Below are positions 34,851-44,157 of a DNA stretch of 64,000 nucleotides, in pieces. The stretch spans positions 496,001-560,000 of the forward strand of contig NZ_CP092370.1 of the NCBI RefSeq assembly GCF_028473145.1. Direction: 5' to 3'. The translations under genes and the position numbers were made by a program. The first letter of the stretch is position 1. Each line of letters starts with the position of its first letter. The DNA is from Flavobacterium sp. CBA20B-1. Its GTDB lineage: Bacteria; Bacteroidota; Bacteroidia; Flavobacteriales; Flavobacteriaceae. Below the pieces are notes generated by a model, which did not search any database, was not told the DNA's origin, and was given only the letters and a program-made list of their open reading frames with translations.

Positions 34851-36146
34851 ATGTTGAATATTCCAGATTCTAGTAATCCAAGAGTTGTTATCATTGGTGG
34901 CGGTTTTGCGGGTGTATCGCTTGCAAGAAAACTAAAAAATAAAAATTTTCAGGTGGTTTTGTTAGATAAACACAATTACCATAATTTTCAACCGCTTATG
35001 TACCAAGTGGCAACGGGTGGATTAGAATCCGGATCGATTGCCTATCCGCTTCGCAAAATCGTTAAAGAACATAAAGAGGCATTTTTCCGAATGGCTTTGG
35101 TAGAAAAAATTGATACCGAGAATAAAAAAATCATAACAGATATTGGTACTATTTACTATGATTATGTGGTGATTGCCACGGGATCTACGAATAATTATTT
35201 CGGAAATACACAGATTGAAAAAAACAGTATGGTAATGAAAACCATACCCGAAGCATTAAATATTCGCAGTTTAATTCTTGAAAATTTTGAATTGGCGTTG
35301 CAAACCAATGACATGCAACAGCGAAAAGCACTGATGAATTTTGTAATTGTTGGTGCAGGACCAACCGGTGTGGAATTAGCCGGAGCTTTGGCGGAAATGA
35401 AGAATGCAGTTTTTCCTAAAGATTATCCCGATTTGGATATTTCGATGATGGAAATTAATTTGGTCCAAGGTTCAGAAAATATTTTAGATGCTATGTCTAG
35501 AAAATCTTCAAAAGCTGCAGAAAAATTCCTTAAAAATTTGGGTGTAAAAATCCATTTAAAAACCATTGTTACCAATTACGATGGCACAAAAGTTGAAACC
35601 AAAAATGGCTTAACCTTCGAAACGCAAGCCGTGATTTGGTCAGCAGGGGTAAAGGGTGCACCTGTAAATGGCGTCGATGCTTCGTTGGATCGGGCGGCAC
35701 GTATCAAAGTAAACGAATTCAATCAAGTGGAAGGTTTTACAGATATTTTCGCAATTGGCGATGTAGCTGCGATGTATGGCGATAAATACCAATACGGTCA
35801 TCCCATGATGGCACAACCAGCCATTCAGCAAGGCACTCTATTGGCCGAAAATTTAGAACGCTTAACCAAAAAGCAATCGCTAAAAAAGTTTGTTTACAAC
35901 GACAAAGGCTCTATGGCAACAATTGGTAGAAACAAAGCGGTTGTTGATTTACCAAAATTACATTTCAACGGTGTTTTTGCTTGGTTTGTTTGGATGTTTG
36001 TGCATCTTTTTTCGCTAATTGGTTTCAAAAACAAAACGTTGGTTTTTTGGAGTTGGGTGTATAATTATTTTGTATTCGATAGAGAATCGCGCGTTATTAT
36101 TCGTCCGTTTCGTAAAAACAGAGATGCAAAACCGACCGAAAATTAA
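34851..36146 (+). CDS. Type II NADH dehydrogenase (NDH-2)
   Basis: 431 aa from the ATG at 34851 (MLNIPDSSNPRVVIIGGGFA). Two Rossmann folds: FAD site VVIIGGGFAGVSLARKL and NAD site FVIVGAGPTGVELAGALAEM; also VIATGS, a quinone-site segment GHPMMAQPAIQQG, and FAIGDVAAM. A C-terminal amphipathic region (FAWFVWMFVHLFSLIGFKNK) anchors the enzyme to the inner membrane. It passes electrons from NADH to quinone without proton pumping. Its stop overlaps the stop of the convergent DUF3810 gene through a shared TTAA. Confidence 0.92.
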   Translation: MLNIPDSSNPRVVIIGGGFAGVSLARKLKNKNFQVVLLDKHNYHNFQPLMYQVATGGLESGSIAYPLRKIVKEHKEAFFRMALVEKIDTENKKIITDIGTIYYDYVVIATGSTNNYFGNTQIEKNSMVMKTIPEALNIRSLILENFELALQTNDMQQRKALMNFVIVGAGPTGVELAGALAEMKNAVFPKDYPDLDISMMEINLVQGSENILDAMSRKSSKAAEKFLKNLGVKIHLKTIVTNYDGTKVETKNGLTFETQAVIWSAGVKGAPVNGVDASLDRAARIKVNEFNQVEGFTDIFAIGDVAAMYGDKYQYGHPMMAQPAIQQGTLLAENLERLTKKQSLKKFVYNDKGSMATIGRNKAVVDLPKLHFNGVFAWFVWMFVHLFSLIGFKNKTLVFWSWVYNYFVFDRESRVIIRPFRKNRDAKPTEN

Positions 36147-37207
36147 AATTGATGGAATTTTTTGTCATAATTGATCAATAAATCAACAAATTTATTATAG
36201 GATTTGATACCGTCTTTTTGATTGTTCATTTTTAAAAATCCACCGTAGAGATATTTAAAAAAATACGTAGAAACATTTCTTTTATTGCTCCAAAACAGTT
36301 CGCTTTCTAAGATGTTCTCTTGAACGCCTTTGTTTAATTGATCAAATAGTAAAAGATAGGTTTCTTCGTTTTCATATCTAAATTCTTTTAAACAATATTT
36401 CAAGGCATACAAATTTGCGGCATATTTAAACGTTTCATTGCTGCTTAATTGCATCACTTGGAAACCAAAAAAATTGGCTTCGGCTTCGCTCGAAACTCCC
36501 AACTGATGCGCCATTTCATGAGCTACTGTTACCGGCATTCCAATCGATGGTATTTCTATGTTTACATGGTTTTCATGCGTAAACGGATTAAAATATCCAC
36601 TAAATCCGGTATATGATAAAGCATAGGAATAAAATGATGGTTTTACAGGATTGATGGCGTTTTTAATCAGCAATTTTTGTAAATGGTCAGGCAATTTGGA
36701 ATAATTCAGTGCAGCTGTTTCATTGAAAACCTCTAGCTTCTTTGCAATCACTACTTTTTTAGACACATCGTTTGTAAGCGCTATTTGTTGATTGTTTACA
36801 AGCTTGATTAATTTTTTAGTCAGCGTATCTAAATCAGGTTTGGTGTAATTTCGTTCTAATTTTAATTGATGTGCAACACCATATTTGTAATTATTAAATC
36901 CCCAAAAAAGCTGAAAAATAGCTAAGAAAAGTAAAAAGCAAGTTGATAAAAACAGAACCAATTGTTGATATGCTTTCTTTTTTAAGCCTATAACTATTTT
37001 ATAGATGATAAACACAACCACGAAAGCATACAACACATCGCCGACAGAAAACGGGATTTTAGAAAAAACATGCATGAATCGATCTAATATGGAATAGATT
37101 TTTTGGTTGTAAATTTCAGTGAAAAACAAAGGAAAATCAGACGCTAAATAATAGCTTGCAACAACAAATCCAAGCAACAAAAACTTCCAAGAAAAATTTT
37201 TCTTCAT
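36143..37207 (-). CDS. DUF3810 domain protein (putative membrane metallopeptidase)
   Basis: 354 aa. Three N-terminal membrane helices (about residues 8-28, 50-72, 78-100) precede a large exported domain with VTVAHEMAHQLGVSSEAEAN, an HExxH zinc motif followed by a candidate third ligand Glu in EAEAN, as in gluzincins. The family is Bacteroidota-specific and uncharacterised, but the motif supports peptidase activity. Tail-to-tail overlap of 4 bp with NDH-2. Confidence 0.8.
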   Translation of the reverse strand: MKKNFSWKFLLLGFVVASYYLASDFPLFFTEIYNQKIYSILDRFMHVFSKIPFSVGDVLYAFVVVFIIYKIVIGLKKKAYQQLVLFLSTCFLLFLAIFQLFWGFNNYKYGVAHQLKLERNYTKPDLDTLTKKLIKLVNNQQIALTNDVSKKVVIAKKLEVFNETAALNYSKLPDHLQKLLIKNAINPVKPSFYSYALSYTGFSGYFNPFTHENHVNIEIPSIGMPVTVAHEMAHQLGVSSEAEANFFGFQVMQLSSNETFKYAANLYALKYCLKEFRYENEETYLLLFDQLNKGVQENILESELFWSNKRNVSTYFFKYLYGGFLKMNNQKDGIKSYNKFVDLLINYDKKFHQF

Positions 37208-37244
37208 TTTAATGTTTTATTTAGAATAAATAAAAATTATTATT

Positions 37245-37252
37245 TATATTTG
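37245..37252 (+). promoter_or_regulatory. -7 box TATATTTG of the ferredoxin-like gene
   Basis: Perfect TAnnTTTG, 21 bp before the ATG at 37274. Confidence 0.5.
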
Positions 37253-37273
37253 TACTCGTTAAAGATAGTAATA

Positions 37274-37537
37274 ATGGGTAAATGTAAATCTTTTAGTGAA
37301 GTAATTTATTTTTGCGACGGAAAAAAATGCTGCAGATACAATGAAGAAGCAAAGTCGTGCTTAAAAGAATTATTATGTGAAACGGGTTTAAACAACAGTG
37401 TTTCTCTTCAAAAAATGAAGTGCCAAGGCATGTGTAAAAGTGCTCCCGTTTTTTATATCGACTCTGAAAAGAAATATAAAAAAGAAGTAACCAAGAAAAA
37501 AGCCCAGAAATTATTCACCAAATATATTGTTGCGTAA
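37274..37537 (+). CDS. (2Fe-2S) ferredoxin-like small protein
   Basis: 87 aa from the ATG at 37274 (MGKCKSFSEVIYFCDGKKCC). Cysteines at FCDGKKCC and MKCQGMCKSAPVFYI are arranged like thioredoxin-like [2Fe-2S] ferredoxins (NuoE fold), with C-x4-C and C-x3-C pairs; an extra Cys pair (CLKELLC) lies between. Electron carrier of unknown partner. An ATG at 37250 would lie in the -7 box and is rejected. Strong terminator follows. Confidence 0.72.
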   Translation: MGKCKSFSEVIYFCDGKKCCRYNEEAKSCLKELLCETGLNNSVSLQKMKCQGMCKSAPVFYIDSEKKYKKEVTKKKAQKLFTKYIVA

Positions 37538-37571
37538 TTTTCTAAGATAATTATTGTTTTATTTTGTATGT

Positions 37572-37606
37572 AAGCCATTTTAAACCCCGTTTAAAGTGGC
37601 TTTTTT
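37572..37606 (+). terminator. Strong terminator
   Basis: 14-bp stem AAGCCATTTTAAAC / GTTTAAAGTGGCTT (one G-U), 3-nt loop, T-run. Confidence 0.88.
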
Positions 37607-37619
37607 ACTTTATTATAAG

Positions 37620-37627
37620 TAACTTTG
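37620..37627 (+). promoter_or_regulatory. -7 box TAACTTTG of pepD
   Basis: Perfect TAnnTTTG, 17 bp before the ATG at 37645. Confidence 0.5.
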
Positions 37628-37644
37628 ATTAAAATTTTAAAAAT

Positions 37645-39108
37645 ATGAGTCAAGATATTCGCAATTTAGAGCCACTGCCATTGTGGAATCATTTTGCAGA
37701 TTTAAACGCAGTGCCGCGTCCGTCTAAAAAAGAAGAGCGTGTGATTGCTTTTATGAAACAATTTGGTGAAAGTTTAGGTTTAGAAACCCTTGTAGATGAA
37801 GTAGGAAATGTAATTATAAAAAAGCCGGCAACTGCTGGCATGGAGAACCGTAAAACAATCGTTTTACAGTCGCATTTAGACATGGTGCACCAAAAAAATA
37901 ACGATACCGTTTTCGATTTTGACAACCAAGGAATTGATATGTACATCGATGGCGATTGGGTACGTGCAAAAGGTACCACTTTAGGAGCAGATAACGGTAT
38001 TGGCGTTGCAACCATAATGGCTGTTTTAGCATCAAAAGAAATAGAGCATCCGGCAATTGAAGCGTTGTTTACCATTGATGAAGAAACCGGAATGACAGGA
38101 GCAATGGGATTAAAAGGTGGATTGCTAACCGGCGAAATCTTATTAAATTTAGATACCGAAGAAGACGATGAAATTGATATTGGTTGTGCTGGTGGGGTTG
38201 ATGTAACGGCTACTGCTGAATATGAAGAAGAAGAAGTTCCCGATGGATCTGTTGCTTATAAAATTACTGTAAAAGGTTTAAAAGGCGGCCATTCGGGTAT
38301 GGATATTCACAAAGGTTTAGGCAATGCCAACAAATTCATGAACCGTTTGCTTTTTAATGGTTTTGATAATTTTGGTTTGCAAATTGCAAGTATCAATGGA
38401 GGTAGTCTTCGCAATGCCATTCCTCGCGAAAGTGTTGCTCAGGTAATTATCGCTAAAATGTACGATGAATCGTTTGTGTTTGATATGCAAACTGTTGTAA
38501 ATGAAATTAAAGCGGAATATGCAACCACCGAGCCCAACTTGGAAGTTATTTTTGAAAAGCAAGATACATTGCCCGAAAAAGTGATGCCTGCAATGGCTCA
38601 GTTTTATTTAGTACGTGCTTTATATACTGCACACAACGGCGTTTATAAAATGAGTGCTGATTTTGAAGATTTAGTAGAAACATCCAACAATATTGCAAAA
38701 GTTACGGTTGGTGATGGAAAATTGCAAATTCAATGCTTAACACGTTCGTCGGTTGAAACTTCAAAGTTTGATTTGGCAAATAGTTTGCGTGCTGCATTTG
38801 AATTAATGGGCTGTGAGGTAAATTTTTCAGGAACATATCCGGGATGGACACCGAACCCCAATTCATCTATCTTAAAAGTTTTAGATGAATTATATGAAAA
38901 ACAAAACGGACAAAAAGCCAATGTTGTGGCTTGCCACGCCGGATTGGAATGTGGTATTTTAGGTACCAATTACCCCGATATGGAGATGATTTCTTTTGGA
39001 CCAACCATTCGCGGTGCGCATTCACCAGAAGAGTGTGTTTCTATCGCATCTGTCCAAAAATATTGGAAATTTGTGGTTGAGATTTTAAAGAATATACCAG
39101 TTAAATAA
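37645..39108 (+). CDS. pepD: Aminoacyl-histidine dipeptidase (PepD, M20 family)
   Basis: 487 aa, cytosolic di-zinc dipeptidase hydrolysing Xaa-His and other dipeptides. Seen: LQSHLDMVHQ (zinc His), GTTLGADNGIGVA (bridging Asp), TIDEETGMTGAMGL (catalytic Glu and metal Glu), NLDTEEDDEIDIGCAGG, the lid/dimer domain with KGGHSGMDI, and GLECGIL and RGAHSPEE with the last metal ligand. Length agrees with E. coli PepD (485 aa). Monocistronic between terminators at 37572 and 39121. Confidence 0.94.
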   Translation: MSQDIRNLEPLPLWNHFADLNAVPRPSKKEERVIAFMKQFGESLGLETLVDEVGNVIIKKPATAGMENRKTIVLQSHLDMVHQKNNDTVFDFDNQGIDMYIDGDWVRAKGTTLGADNGIGVATIMAVLASKEIEHPAIEALFTIDEETGMTGAMGLKGGLLTGEILLNLDTEEDDEIDIGCAGGVDVTATAEYEEEEVPDGSVAYKITVKGLKGGHSGMDIHKGLGNANKFMNRLLFNGFDNFGLQIASINGGSLRNAIPRESVAQVIIAKMYDESFVFDMQTVVNEIKAEYATTEPNLEVIFEKQDTLPEKVMPAMAQFYLVRALYTAHNGVYKMSADFEDLVETSNNIAKVTVGDGKLQIQCLTRSSVETSKFDLANSLRAAFELMGCEVNFSGTYPGWTPNPNSSILKVLDELYEKQNGQKANVVACHAGLECGILGTNYPDMEMISFGPTIRGAHSPEECVSIASVQKYWKFVVEILKNIPVK

Positions 39109-39120
39109 TAACTTTATCAA

Positions 39121-39152
39121 AAAACCTCTAAATTATTGATTTAGAGGTTTTT
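39121..39152. terminator. Bidirectional terminator between pepD and kdsA
   Basis: ACCTCTAAAT (39124-39133) / ATTTAGAGGT (39139-39148), flanked by A's on the left and T's on the right, between convergent stops. Confidence 0.85.
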
Positions 39153-39178
39153 TTGTATTTTTAAAATATTCTTTATTA

Positions 39179-39997
39179 TTAAAAATTTCTAACCGTTTGG
39201 CGGATTGCTACTAGCTTTTCCATTAAAGCTTCAAAGTAGTCTAAATGCAACATGTTTGCACCATCACTCTTTGCATTCGCAGGATCAAAATGTGTTTCAA
39301 TAAAAATTCCGTCCACGCCCACAGCAATACCTGCTTTTGCCACTGTTTCAATTAAATCGGGTCTTCCGCCTGTTACACCACTTGCTTGGTTGGGTTGTTG
39401 CAAAGAATGTGTAATGTCTAAAACTGTGGTAGCATATTGTTGCATGGTAGGAATACCGCGGTAATCCACAATCATATCTTGGTATCCAAACATCGTACCT
39501 CGATCGGTCACCATCACGTTTTCATTTTGGCAATCCAACACTTTTTGAATGGCGTGTTTCATACTTTCCGGGCTCATGAATTGTCCTTTCTTTAAATTCA
39601 CCGTTTTGCCTGTTTTGGCTGCTGCAACCACTAAATCGGTTTGGCGTACCAAAAAAGCAGGTATTTGTAGCACATCTACATAAGCTGCTGCCATTTCTGC
39701 ATCGCTGCTTTCATGAATATCAGTAACCGTTGGCACACGGAATTCATTGGAAACCTTTTGCAGTATTTTCAATGCTTTTTCATCACCAATTCCTGTAAAA
39801 GAATCAATGCGTGAACGGTTCGCTTTTTTAAACGATCCTTTAAAAACCAACGGAATTTGCAAGCGATCGGTAATAGCAATCAATCGTTCGGCAATTTTCA
39901 ATGCCATTTCTTCACTTTCAATTGCACAAGGACCTGCCAATACAAAAAAGTTGCCGCTGTTTAAATGTTTAATTTGGGGTATGTTTGCTAAATTCAT
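39179..39997 (-). CDS. kdsA: 3-deoxy-8-phosphooctulonate synthase (KDO-8-P synthase)
   Basis: 272 aa. Condenses PEP with arabinose-5-P for the KDO sugar of LPS. Seen: FFVLAGPCAIESEEMALKIA, LVFKGSFKKANRSRIDSFTG, VTDIHESSDAEMAA, QIPAFLVRQTDLV, KKGQFMSPESM, VTDRGTMFGYQDMIVD, DITHSLQQPN and FIETHFDPANAKSDG. It overlaps the DUF4199 stop by one base. Confidence 0.96.
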   Translation of the reverse strand: MNLANIPQIKHLNSGNFFVLAGPCAIESEEMALKIAERLIAITDRLQIPLVFKGSFKKANRSRIDSFTGIGDEKALKILQKVSNEFRVPTVTDIHESSDAEMAAAYVDVLQIPAFLVRQTDLVVAAAKTGKTVNLKKGQFMSPESMKHAIQKVLDCQNENVMVTDRGTMFGYQDMIVDYRGIPTMQQYATTVLDITHSLQQPNQASGVTGGRPDLIETVAKAGIAVGVDGIFIETHFDPANAKSDGANMLHLDYFEALMEKLVAIRQTVRNF

Positions 39998-40527
39998 TAT
40001 TTTTTCTTTTTATTGAAGTTGGTTTGGGTTGGCGGGGTATTGATTACTTGTTTTTTAGTTTTAAAAACCCACGCATACAAAGCGGAATAAATCACACCTA
40101 AAGATAAAGCGTTCATCACACCTTGCCTAATCGTAAAATTCATATTGTGGATTAATTCTAAACTTTCACGCGTTTGTTTTCCTTTAGAAAGTTGATAATT
40201 AATGATGTTTTCAAAATAATCGGGTGAAATATTTTCATAAATGATATATTGCGAAATAGGACTTAGAAGGGTTAACAATCCAGTAAGGAATAAACCAAAC
40301 TTAAAAGCACTTTTAAATTCCCAAACGGCGTTTTTTCCTAATGATTTTTTCTTGTCGATAAAAGCAATTGCCCACAAAAAAGTCAAAATCACATAATAAA
40401 TAAAGGCTGTTACAATAATATTGCTAAAATCTTTATGATAACCCAAAGCACTCTCTAAAGCCGCCCAACCGCAAGTAAATGCAGTAATTAACGCTGCCCA
40501 TTTCAGCTCGATTCCTATTTTGTTCAT
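39997..40527 (-). CDS. DUF4199 family membrane protein (second copy)
   Basis: 176 aa, four predicted membrane segments and a polar loop with YIIYENISPDYFENIINYQL, the same layout as the protein at 2710-3258. C-terminal tail is basic (NFNKKKK). Coupled to kdsA by a one-base overlap, but no functional link is known. Confidence 0.72.
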   Translation of the reverse strand: MNKIGIELKWAALITAFTCGWAALESALGYHKDFSNIIVTAFIYYVILTFLWAIAFIDKKKSLGKNAVWEFKSAFKFGLFLTGLLTLLSPISQYIIYENISPDYFENIINYQLSKGKQTRESLELIHNMNFTIRQGVMNALSLGVIYSALYAWVFKTKKQVINTPPTQTNFNKKKK

Positions 40528-40659
40528 TGTACGTTTTATGTTTTAACAAAATTAATCAAACTTTTATCACAAAAAAAATGTGTCATCTTAAAAATTACTA
40601 AATGATTTTTTCTATATTTAGTAAAAAATAAACGATTGTGTAAAATAAAAGTGTTGGGT

Positions 40660-41154
40660 ATGAAAAAATTAATATTAATAAGGCACGGAAAATCATCATG
40701 GGATATGCCAATTGAAGACCATGAACGCCCGTTGACAAATAAAGGCATTAAAAACTCAAATGCAGTTTTTGAAACTATTCAAGATAAATTACCCGAACGC
40801 TTTTTAATATGGTCCAGTACTGCGAAAAGAGCGCATGACACGGCTAAAATCTTCAATGAAGTCCTAAATATTCCGCAAGAATTAACGGTTTTAAAGCAAG
40901 ATTTATACACGTTTGATGCCACACATTTAACCAAAATAATAAGAAATTGTAAAGATTCCGTTCCAAGTCTTATTATTTTTGGGCATAACAATGCAATTAC
41001 CGATTTTGTTAATACATTTGGCGATAAATTTATAGATAATGTTCCCACGTCGGGTATCGTGATTTTAGAATTCAACGATGAGAATTGGAACACTATAAAA
41101 AAAGGTACTGTTACCGAAACTTTATTTCCAAAAGATTTAATAAATGCAAGTTAA
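40660..41154 (+). CDS. SixA-like histidine phosphatase
   Basis: 164 aa from the ATG at 40660 (MKKLILIRHGKSSWDMPIED). RHG motif with phospho-accepting His, SSTAKRAHDTAKIF (second Arg), and FGHNNAITDFVN (second catalytic His) show an intact phosphoglycerate-mutase-fold phosphatase of SixA type. SixA removes phosphate from phosphohistidine proteins; here, placed ahead of ppk1 and overlapping it by 11 bp, it may act on phosphohistidine or on a product of polyphosphate turnover (inference). Confidence 0.85.
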   Translation: MKKLILIRHGKSSWDMPIEDHERPLTNKGIKNSNAVFETIQDKLPERFLIWSSTAKRAHDTAKIFNEVLNIPQELTVLKQDLYTFDATHLTKIIRNCKDSVPSLIIFGHNNAITDFVNTFGDKFIDNVPTSGIVILEFNDENWNTIKKGTVTETLFPKDLINAS

Positions 41155-43231
41155 TCAACCAAAATATATAGACCGCGAAAAAAGCTGGTTAGCGTTCAAC
41201 GAGCGCGTGTTGCAAGAAGCCGCAGACCACACGGTGCCCCTTTTGGACCGATTGCGGTTCTTAGGAATTTTTTCAAATAATTTAGATGAATTTTTTAGGG
41301 TTCGATATGCATCAATTCGCAGAATATCCATTTCGAAAGACCAACAAAAAAATTTGATAAGCGGTATTTCTGCCAAAGAATTATTGCAAGACATCACCGA
41401 AATTGTGATTAATCAGCAATCAAAAAGCTTGGCAATTTTAAATGAAATTGAAGAAGAACTTCAAAAAGAAGGGATTTTTATTGTAGATGAGTCACAAATC
41501 AACCACGAACAAGAACAATTTATACGCGAATTTTTTATTCACAATGTGAGTCCGGTTTTGGTAACCATTATTTTGAATGATTTAGCCGAATTTCCGTTGA
41601 TCAGAGATGCATACGGATATTTAGCTGTAAAGCTGGTAAAAAAATCCAGCGAAGATTCTGTAAAATCAATCAAAAAGCGCACCCGTTATGCTTTAATTGA
41701 AATACCTACACACATCAATAGATTTGTAGAACTGCCTAAAATCGACGGAAAGCAGTATATTATTTTGCTTGATGACGTGATTCGATTTAATTTAGATTAT
41801 ATCTTTTCGATTTTCGATTACGAGAGTATTTCTGCACACATGATAAAAATTACCCGCGATGCCGAGTTGGATTTCGATTCAGATTTACACAAATCTTTTT
41901 TAGAGAAAATTTCCAATTCAGTGCGTGAACGTAGGCTGGGCGAGGTGGTTCGTTTTGTGTACGACAGCACTATTGACAAAGACACCCTTGATTTTTTCTT
42001 GGATAAAATGGATATCGAAGCAGTAGATAGCATCATTCCGGGAGGGCGTTATCACAACCGCCGCGATTATATGAATTTTCCCAATTTAGGTAGAAGCGAC
42101 CTTACTTTGGGTAAAATTAAACCAATGCCTGTAAGCGGATTGAATCTGCAAGGTATGATTCAGCAAATAAAAAACAAAGATTTTTTGGTACACACGCCTT
42201 TTCAATCGTTTAATTATGTAGTGAAATTCTTGCGCGAAGCGGCATTAGATCCAAAAGTAACAAGCATAAAAATTACCTTGTATCGTTTGGCAAAAAATTC
42301 TCAAATCATTTCATCGCTTATAAATGCTGCGAAAAACGGCAAACAAGTTACCGTACAAATTGAATTGCAAGCGCGTTTTGATGAAACCAGTAACATTAAT
42401 TATGCCGAAATAATGCAAGCCGAAGGCATTAAACTGATTTTTGGTGTGAAGGGATTAAAAGTGCACAGCAAAATTTGTGTAATTGAGCGCTTAGAAGGCA
42501 AAAAAGTAAAAAGATATGGCTTTATATCTACCGGAAATTTCAATGAAAGCACTTCCAATATTTATACCGATGTAACTTTGTTAACTTCCCATTCACGCAT
42601 CATGAAGGAAGTAAATAAAGTGTTTGAATTTTTTGAAGTGAATTATAAAATCTATCGTTATAAAGAATTAATTGTTTCGCCGCATTACACCCGCTCTAAA
42701 TTTACCAAATTAATAGATGAGGAAATTCAGAAAGCATTGAATGAGCAACCTGCAATGATTCGATTAAAAATGAACAGTTTATCAGACTATAAAATGATTG
42801 ATAAATTGTATGATGCCAGTCGGGCAGGAGTTAAGATTCAATTAATCGTAAGGGGAATTTGCTGTTTAATACCCGGCGTTCCCGGATTAAGCGAAAATAT
42901 TGAAGCAATTAGTATTGTGGATAATTTGTTAGAACATTCCCGAATTTATATTTTTGGAACAGATGATCAAGCAAAAGTTTTTATCTCATCTGCCGATTTT
43001 ATGACTAGAAATATCGACGAACGGGTAGAGGTTACTTGCCCAATTTATGATACGCACATTCAAAAAGAATTAATCGATACATTTGGAATTTACTGGAAAG
43101 GCAATGTGAAAGTTCGCCTGCATTCAGAGCGATTAGAAAACCGATACCGCCGTTTGGGAGAATCGCGATTTAAAGCCCAAGAAGAACTTTTCAATTATTA
43201 CCGAAATAAAATAGAAGTTATTTTAGATTAA
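41144..43231 (+). CDS. ppk1: Polyphosphate kinase 1
   Basis: 695 aa, builds inorganic polyphosphate from ATP. N domain: REKSWLAFNERVLQEA; middle domain: FLGIFSNNLDEFFRVRYA; C1/C2 PLD-like domains with KVHSKICVIER (the autophosphorylated His), STGNFNESTSNIYTDV, LIVRGICCLIPG, and a second PLD-like site around DFMTRNIDERVEV. Complete. Starts inside the SixA-like gene and its stop overlaps the ATG of the exopolyphosphatase gene (TAATG), so the three are one translationally coupled operon. Confidence 0.96.
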   Translation: MQVNQPKYIDREKSWLAFNERVLQEAADHTVPLLDRLRFLGIFSNNLDEFFRVRYASIRRISISKDQQKNLISGISAKELLQDITEIVINQQSKSLAILNEIEEELQKEGIFIVDESQINHEQEQFIREFFIHNVSPVLVTIILNDLAEFPLIRDAYGYLAVKLVKKSSEDSVKSIKKRTRYALIEIPTHINRFVELPKIDGKQYIILLDDVIRFNLDYIFSIFDYESISAHMIKITRDAELDFDSDLHKSFLEKISNSVRERRLGEVVRFVYDSTIDKDTLDFFLDKMDIEAVDSIIPGGRYHNRRDYMNFPNLGRSDLTLGKIKPMPVSGLNLQGMIQQIKNKDFLVHTPFQSFNYVVKFLREAALDPKVTSIKITLYRLAKNSQIISSLINAAKNGKQVTVQIELQARFDETSNINYAEIMQAEGIKLIFGVKGLKVHSKICVIERLEGKKVKRYGFISTGNFNESTSNIYTDVTLLTSHSRIMKEVNKVFEFFEVNYKIYRYKELIVSPHYTRSKFTKLIDEEIQKALNEQPAMIRLKMNSLSDYKMIDKLYDASRAGVKIQLIVRGICCLIPGVPGLSENIEAISIVDNLLEHSRIYIFGTDDQAKVFISSADFMTRNIDERVEVTCPIYDTHIQKELIDTFGIYWKGNVKVRLHSERLENRYRRLGESRFKAQEELFNYYRNKIEVILD

Positions 43232-44148
43232 TGATAAAAATTAAAAAATACGCCGCAATTGATATTGGCTCTAATGCCATGAGATTGCTTATTGCCAATG
43301 TGGTAGAAGAACAAAATAAACCCACACAATTCAATAAAAGTCATTTAATTCGTGTACCTATCCGATTGGGACAAGATGCTTTTACAGTAGGCGAAATTTC
43401 CGAAGAAAGTGCTGGCCGAATGATAAAGGCAATGCAAGCTTTTAAATTGTTAATGGACGTTTATAAAGTAGAAAAATATGCTGCTTGCGCCACTTCAGCC
43501 ATGCGCGAAGCATACAATGGAAAAGAGTTGGTTGAAGAAATTGCTCAAAAAGCCAACATACATATTGATATTATTGAAGGAAAAACCGAAGCAGCTATTA
43601 TTGCAAATTCAGATTTACAGGCTTTTATAAAAAGCAATGGACACTATTTATATGTGGATGTGGGTGGTGGTAGTACCGAATTCACTTTGTTTTCAAACGG
43701 CAAACAAATGGTTTCCAAATCTTTTAAAAACGGTACAGTTCGCTTGTTGAACAATATGGTTACAGAAAGTGTTTGGACCGAAATTGAAAAATGGATCAAA
43801 ACACATACTGCCCATTTATCTAATCTAGAAATTATAGGTTCTGGTGGAAATATCAACAAGATTTTTAAAATGTCTGGGAAAACCAATGACAAACCACTTA
43901 CGCAGAGCTATTTAATGCAACGCTACAAATATTTGAATTCGTTAACCTACGAAGAACGTATTTATACATTGGGACTTAATACCGATCGTGCAGATGTGAT
44001 TATTCCAGCTATCCGCATTTATGCAAATGCAATGAAATGGAGCAATGCCAAACACATTTATGTACCAAAAATTGGACTGTCTGATGGAATTGTAAAAGCA
44101 ATGTATTACAAAAATACACAGATTGCGATTCATGAGATTCTTCCGTAA
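43231..44148 (+). CDS. Exopolyphosphatase / Ppx-GppA family phosphatase
   Basis: 305 aa, the short Ppx/GppA form with only the two ASKHA domains. Seen: AAIDIGSNAMRLLIANV (P-loop), CATSAMREAYNG, IIEGKTEAAI (Glu), and YVDVGGGSTEFTLFSNG. Lacks the C-terminal HD-like domain of E. coli Ppx (513 aa). It would degrade polyphosphate or pppGpp; coupled to ppk1, polyphosphate is the more probable substrate. Confidence 0.88.
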   Translation: MIKIKKYAAIDIGSNAMRLLIANVVEEQNKPTQFNKSHLIRVPIRLGQDAFTVGEISEESAGRMIKAMQAFKLLMDVYKVEKYAACATSAMREAYNGKELVEEIAQKANIHIDIIEGKTEAAIIANSDLQAFIKSNGHYLYVDVGGGSTEFTLFSNGKQMVSKSFKNGTVRLLNNMVTESVWTEIEKWIKTHTAHLSNLEIIGSGGNINKIFKMSGKTNDKPLTQSYLMQRYKYLNSLTYEERIYTLGLNTDRADVIIPAIRIYANAMKWSNAKHIYVPKIGLSDGIVKAMYYKNTQIAIHEILP

Positions 44149-44153
44149 ATTTG
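44146..44153 (+). promoter_or_regulatory. -7 box TAAATTTG, 4 nt before the TIGR02757 ATG
   Basis: Perfect TAnnTTTG that uses the TAA stop of the upstream gene as its first bases. The 4-nt spacing to ATG 44158 predicts a leaderless message independent of the ppk operon. Confidence 0.4.
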
Positions 44154-44157
44154 CAAC

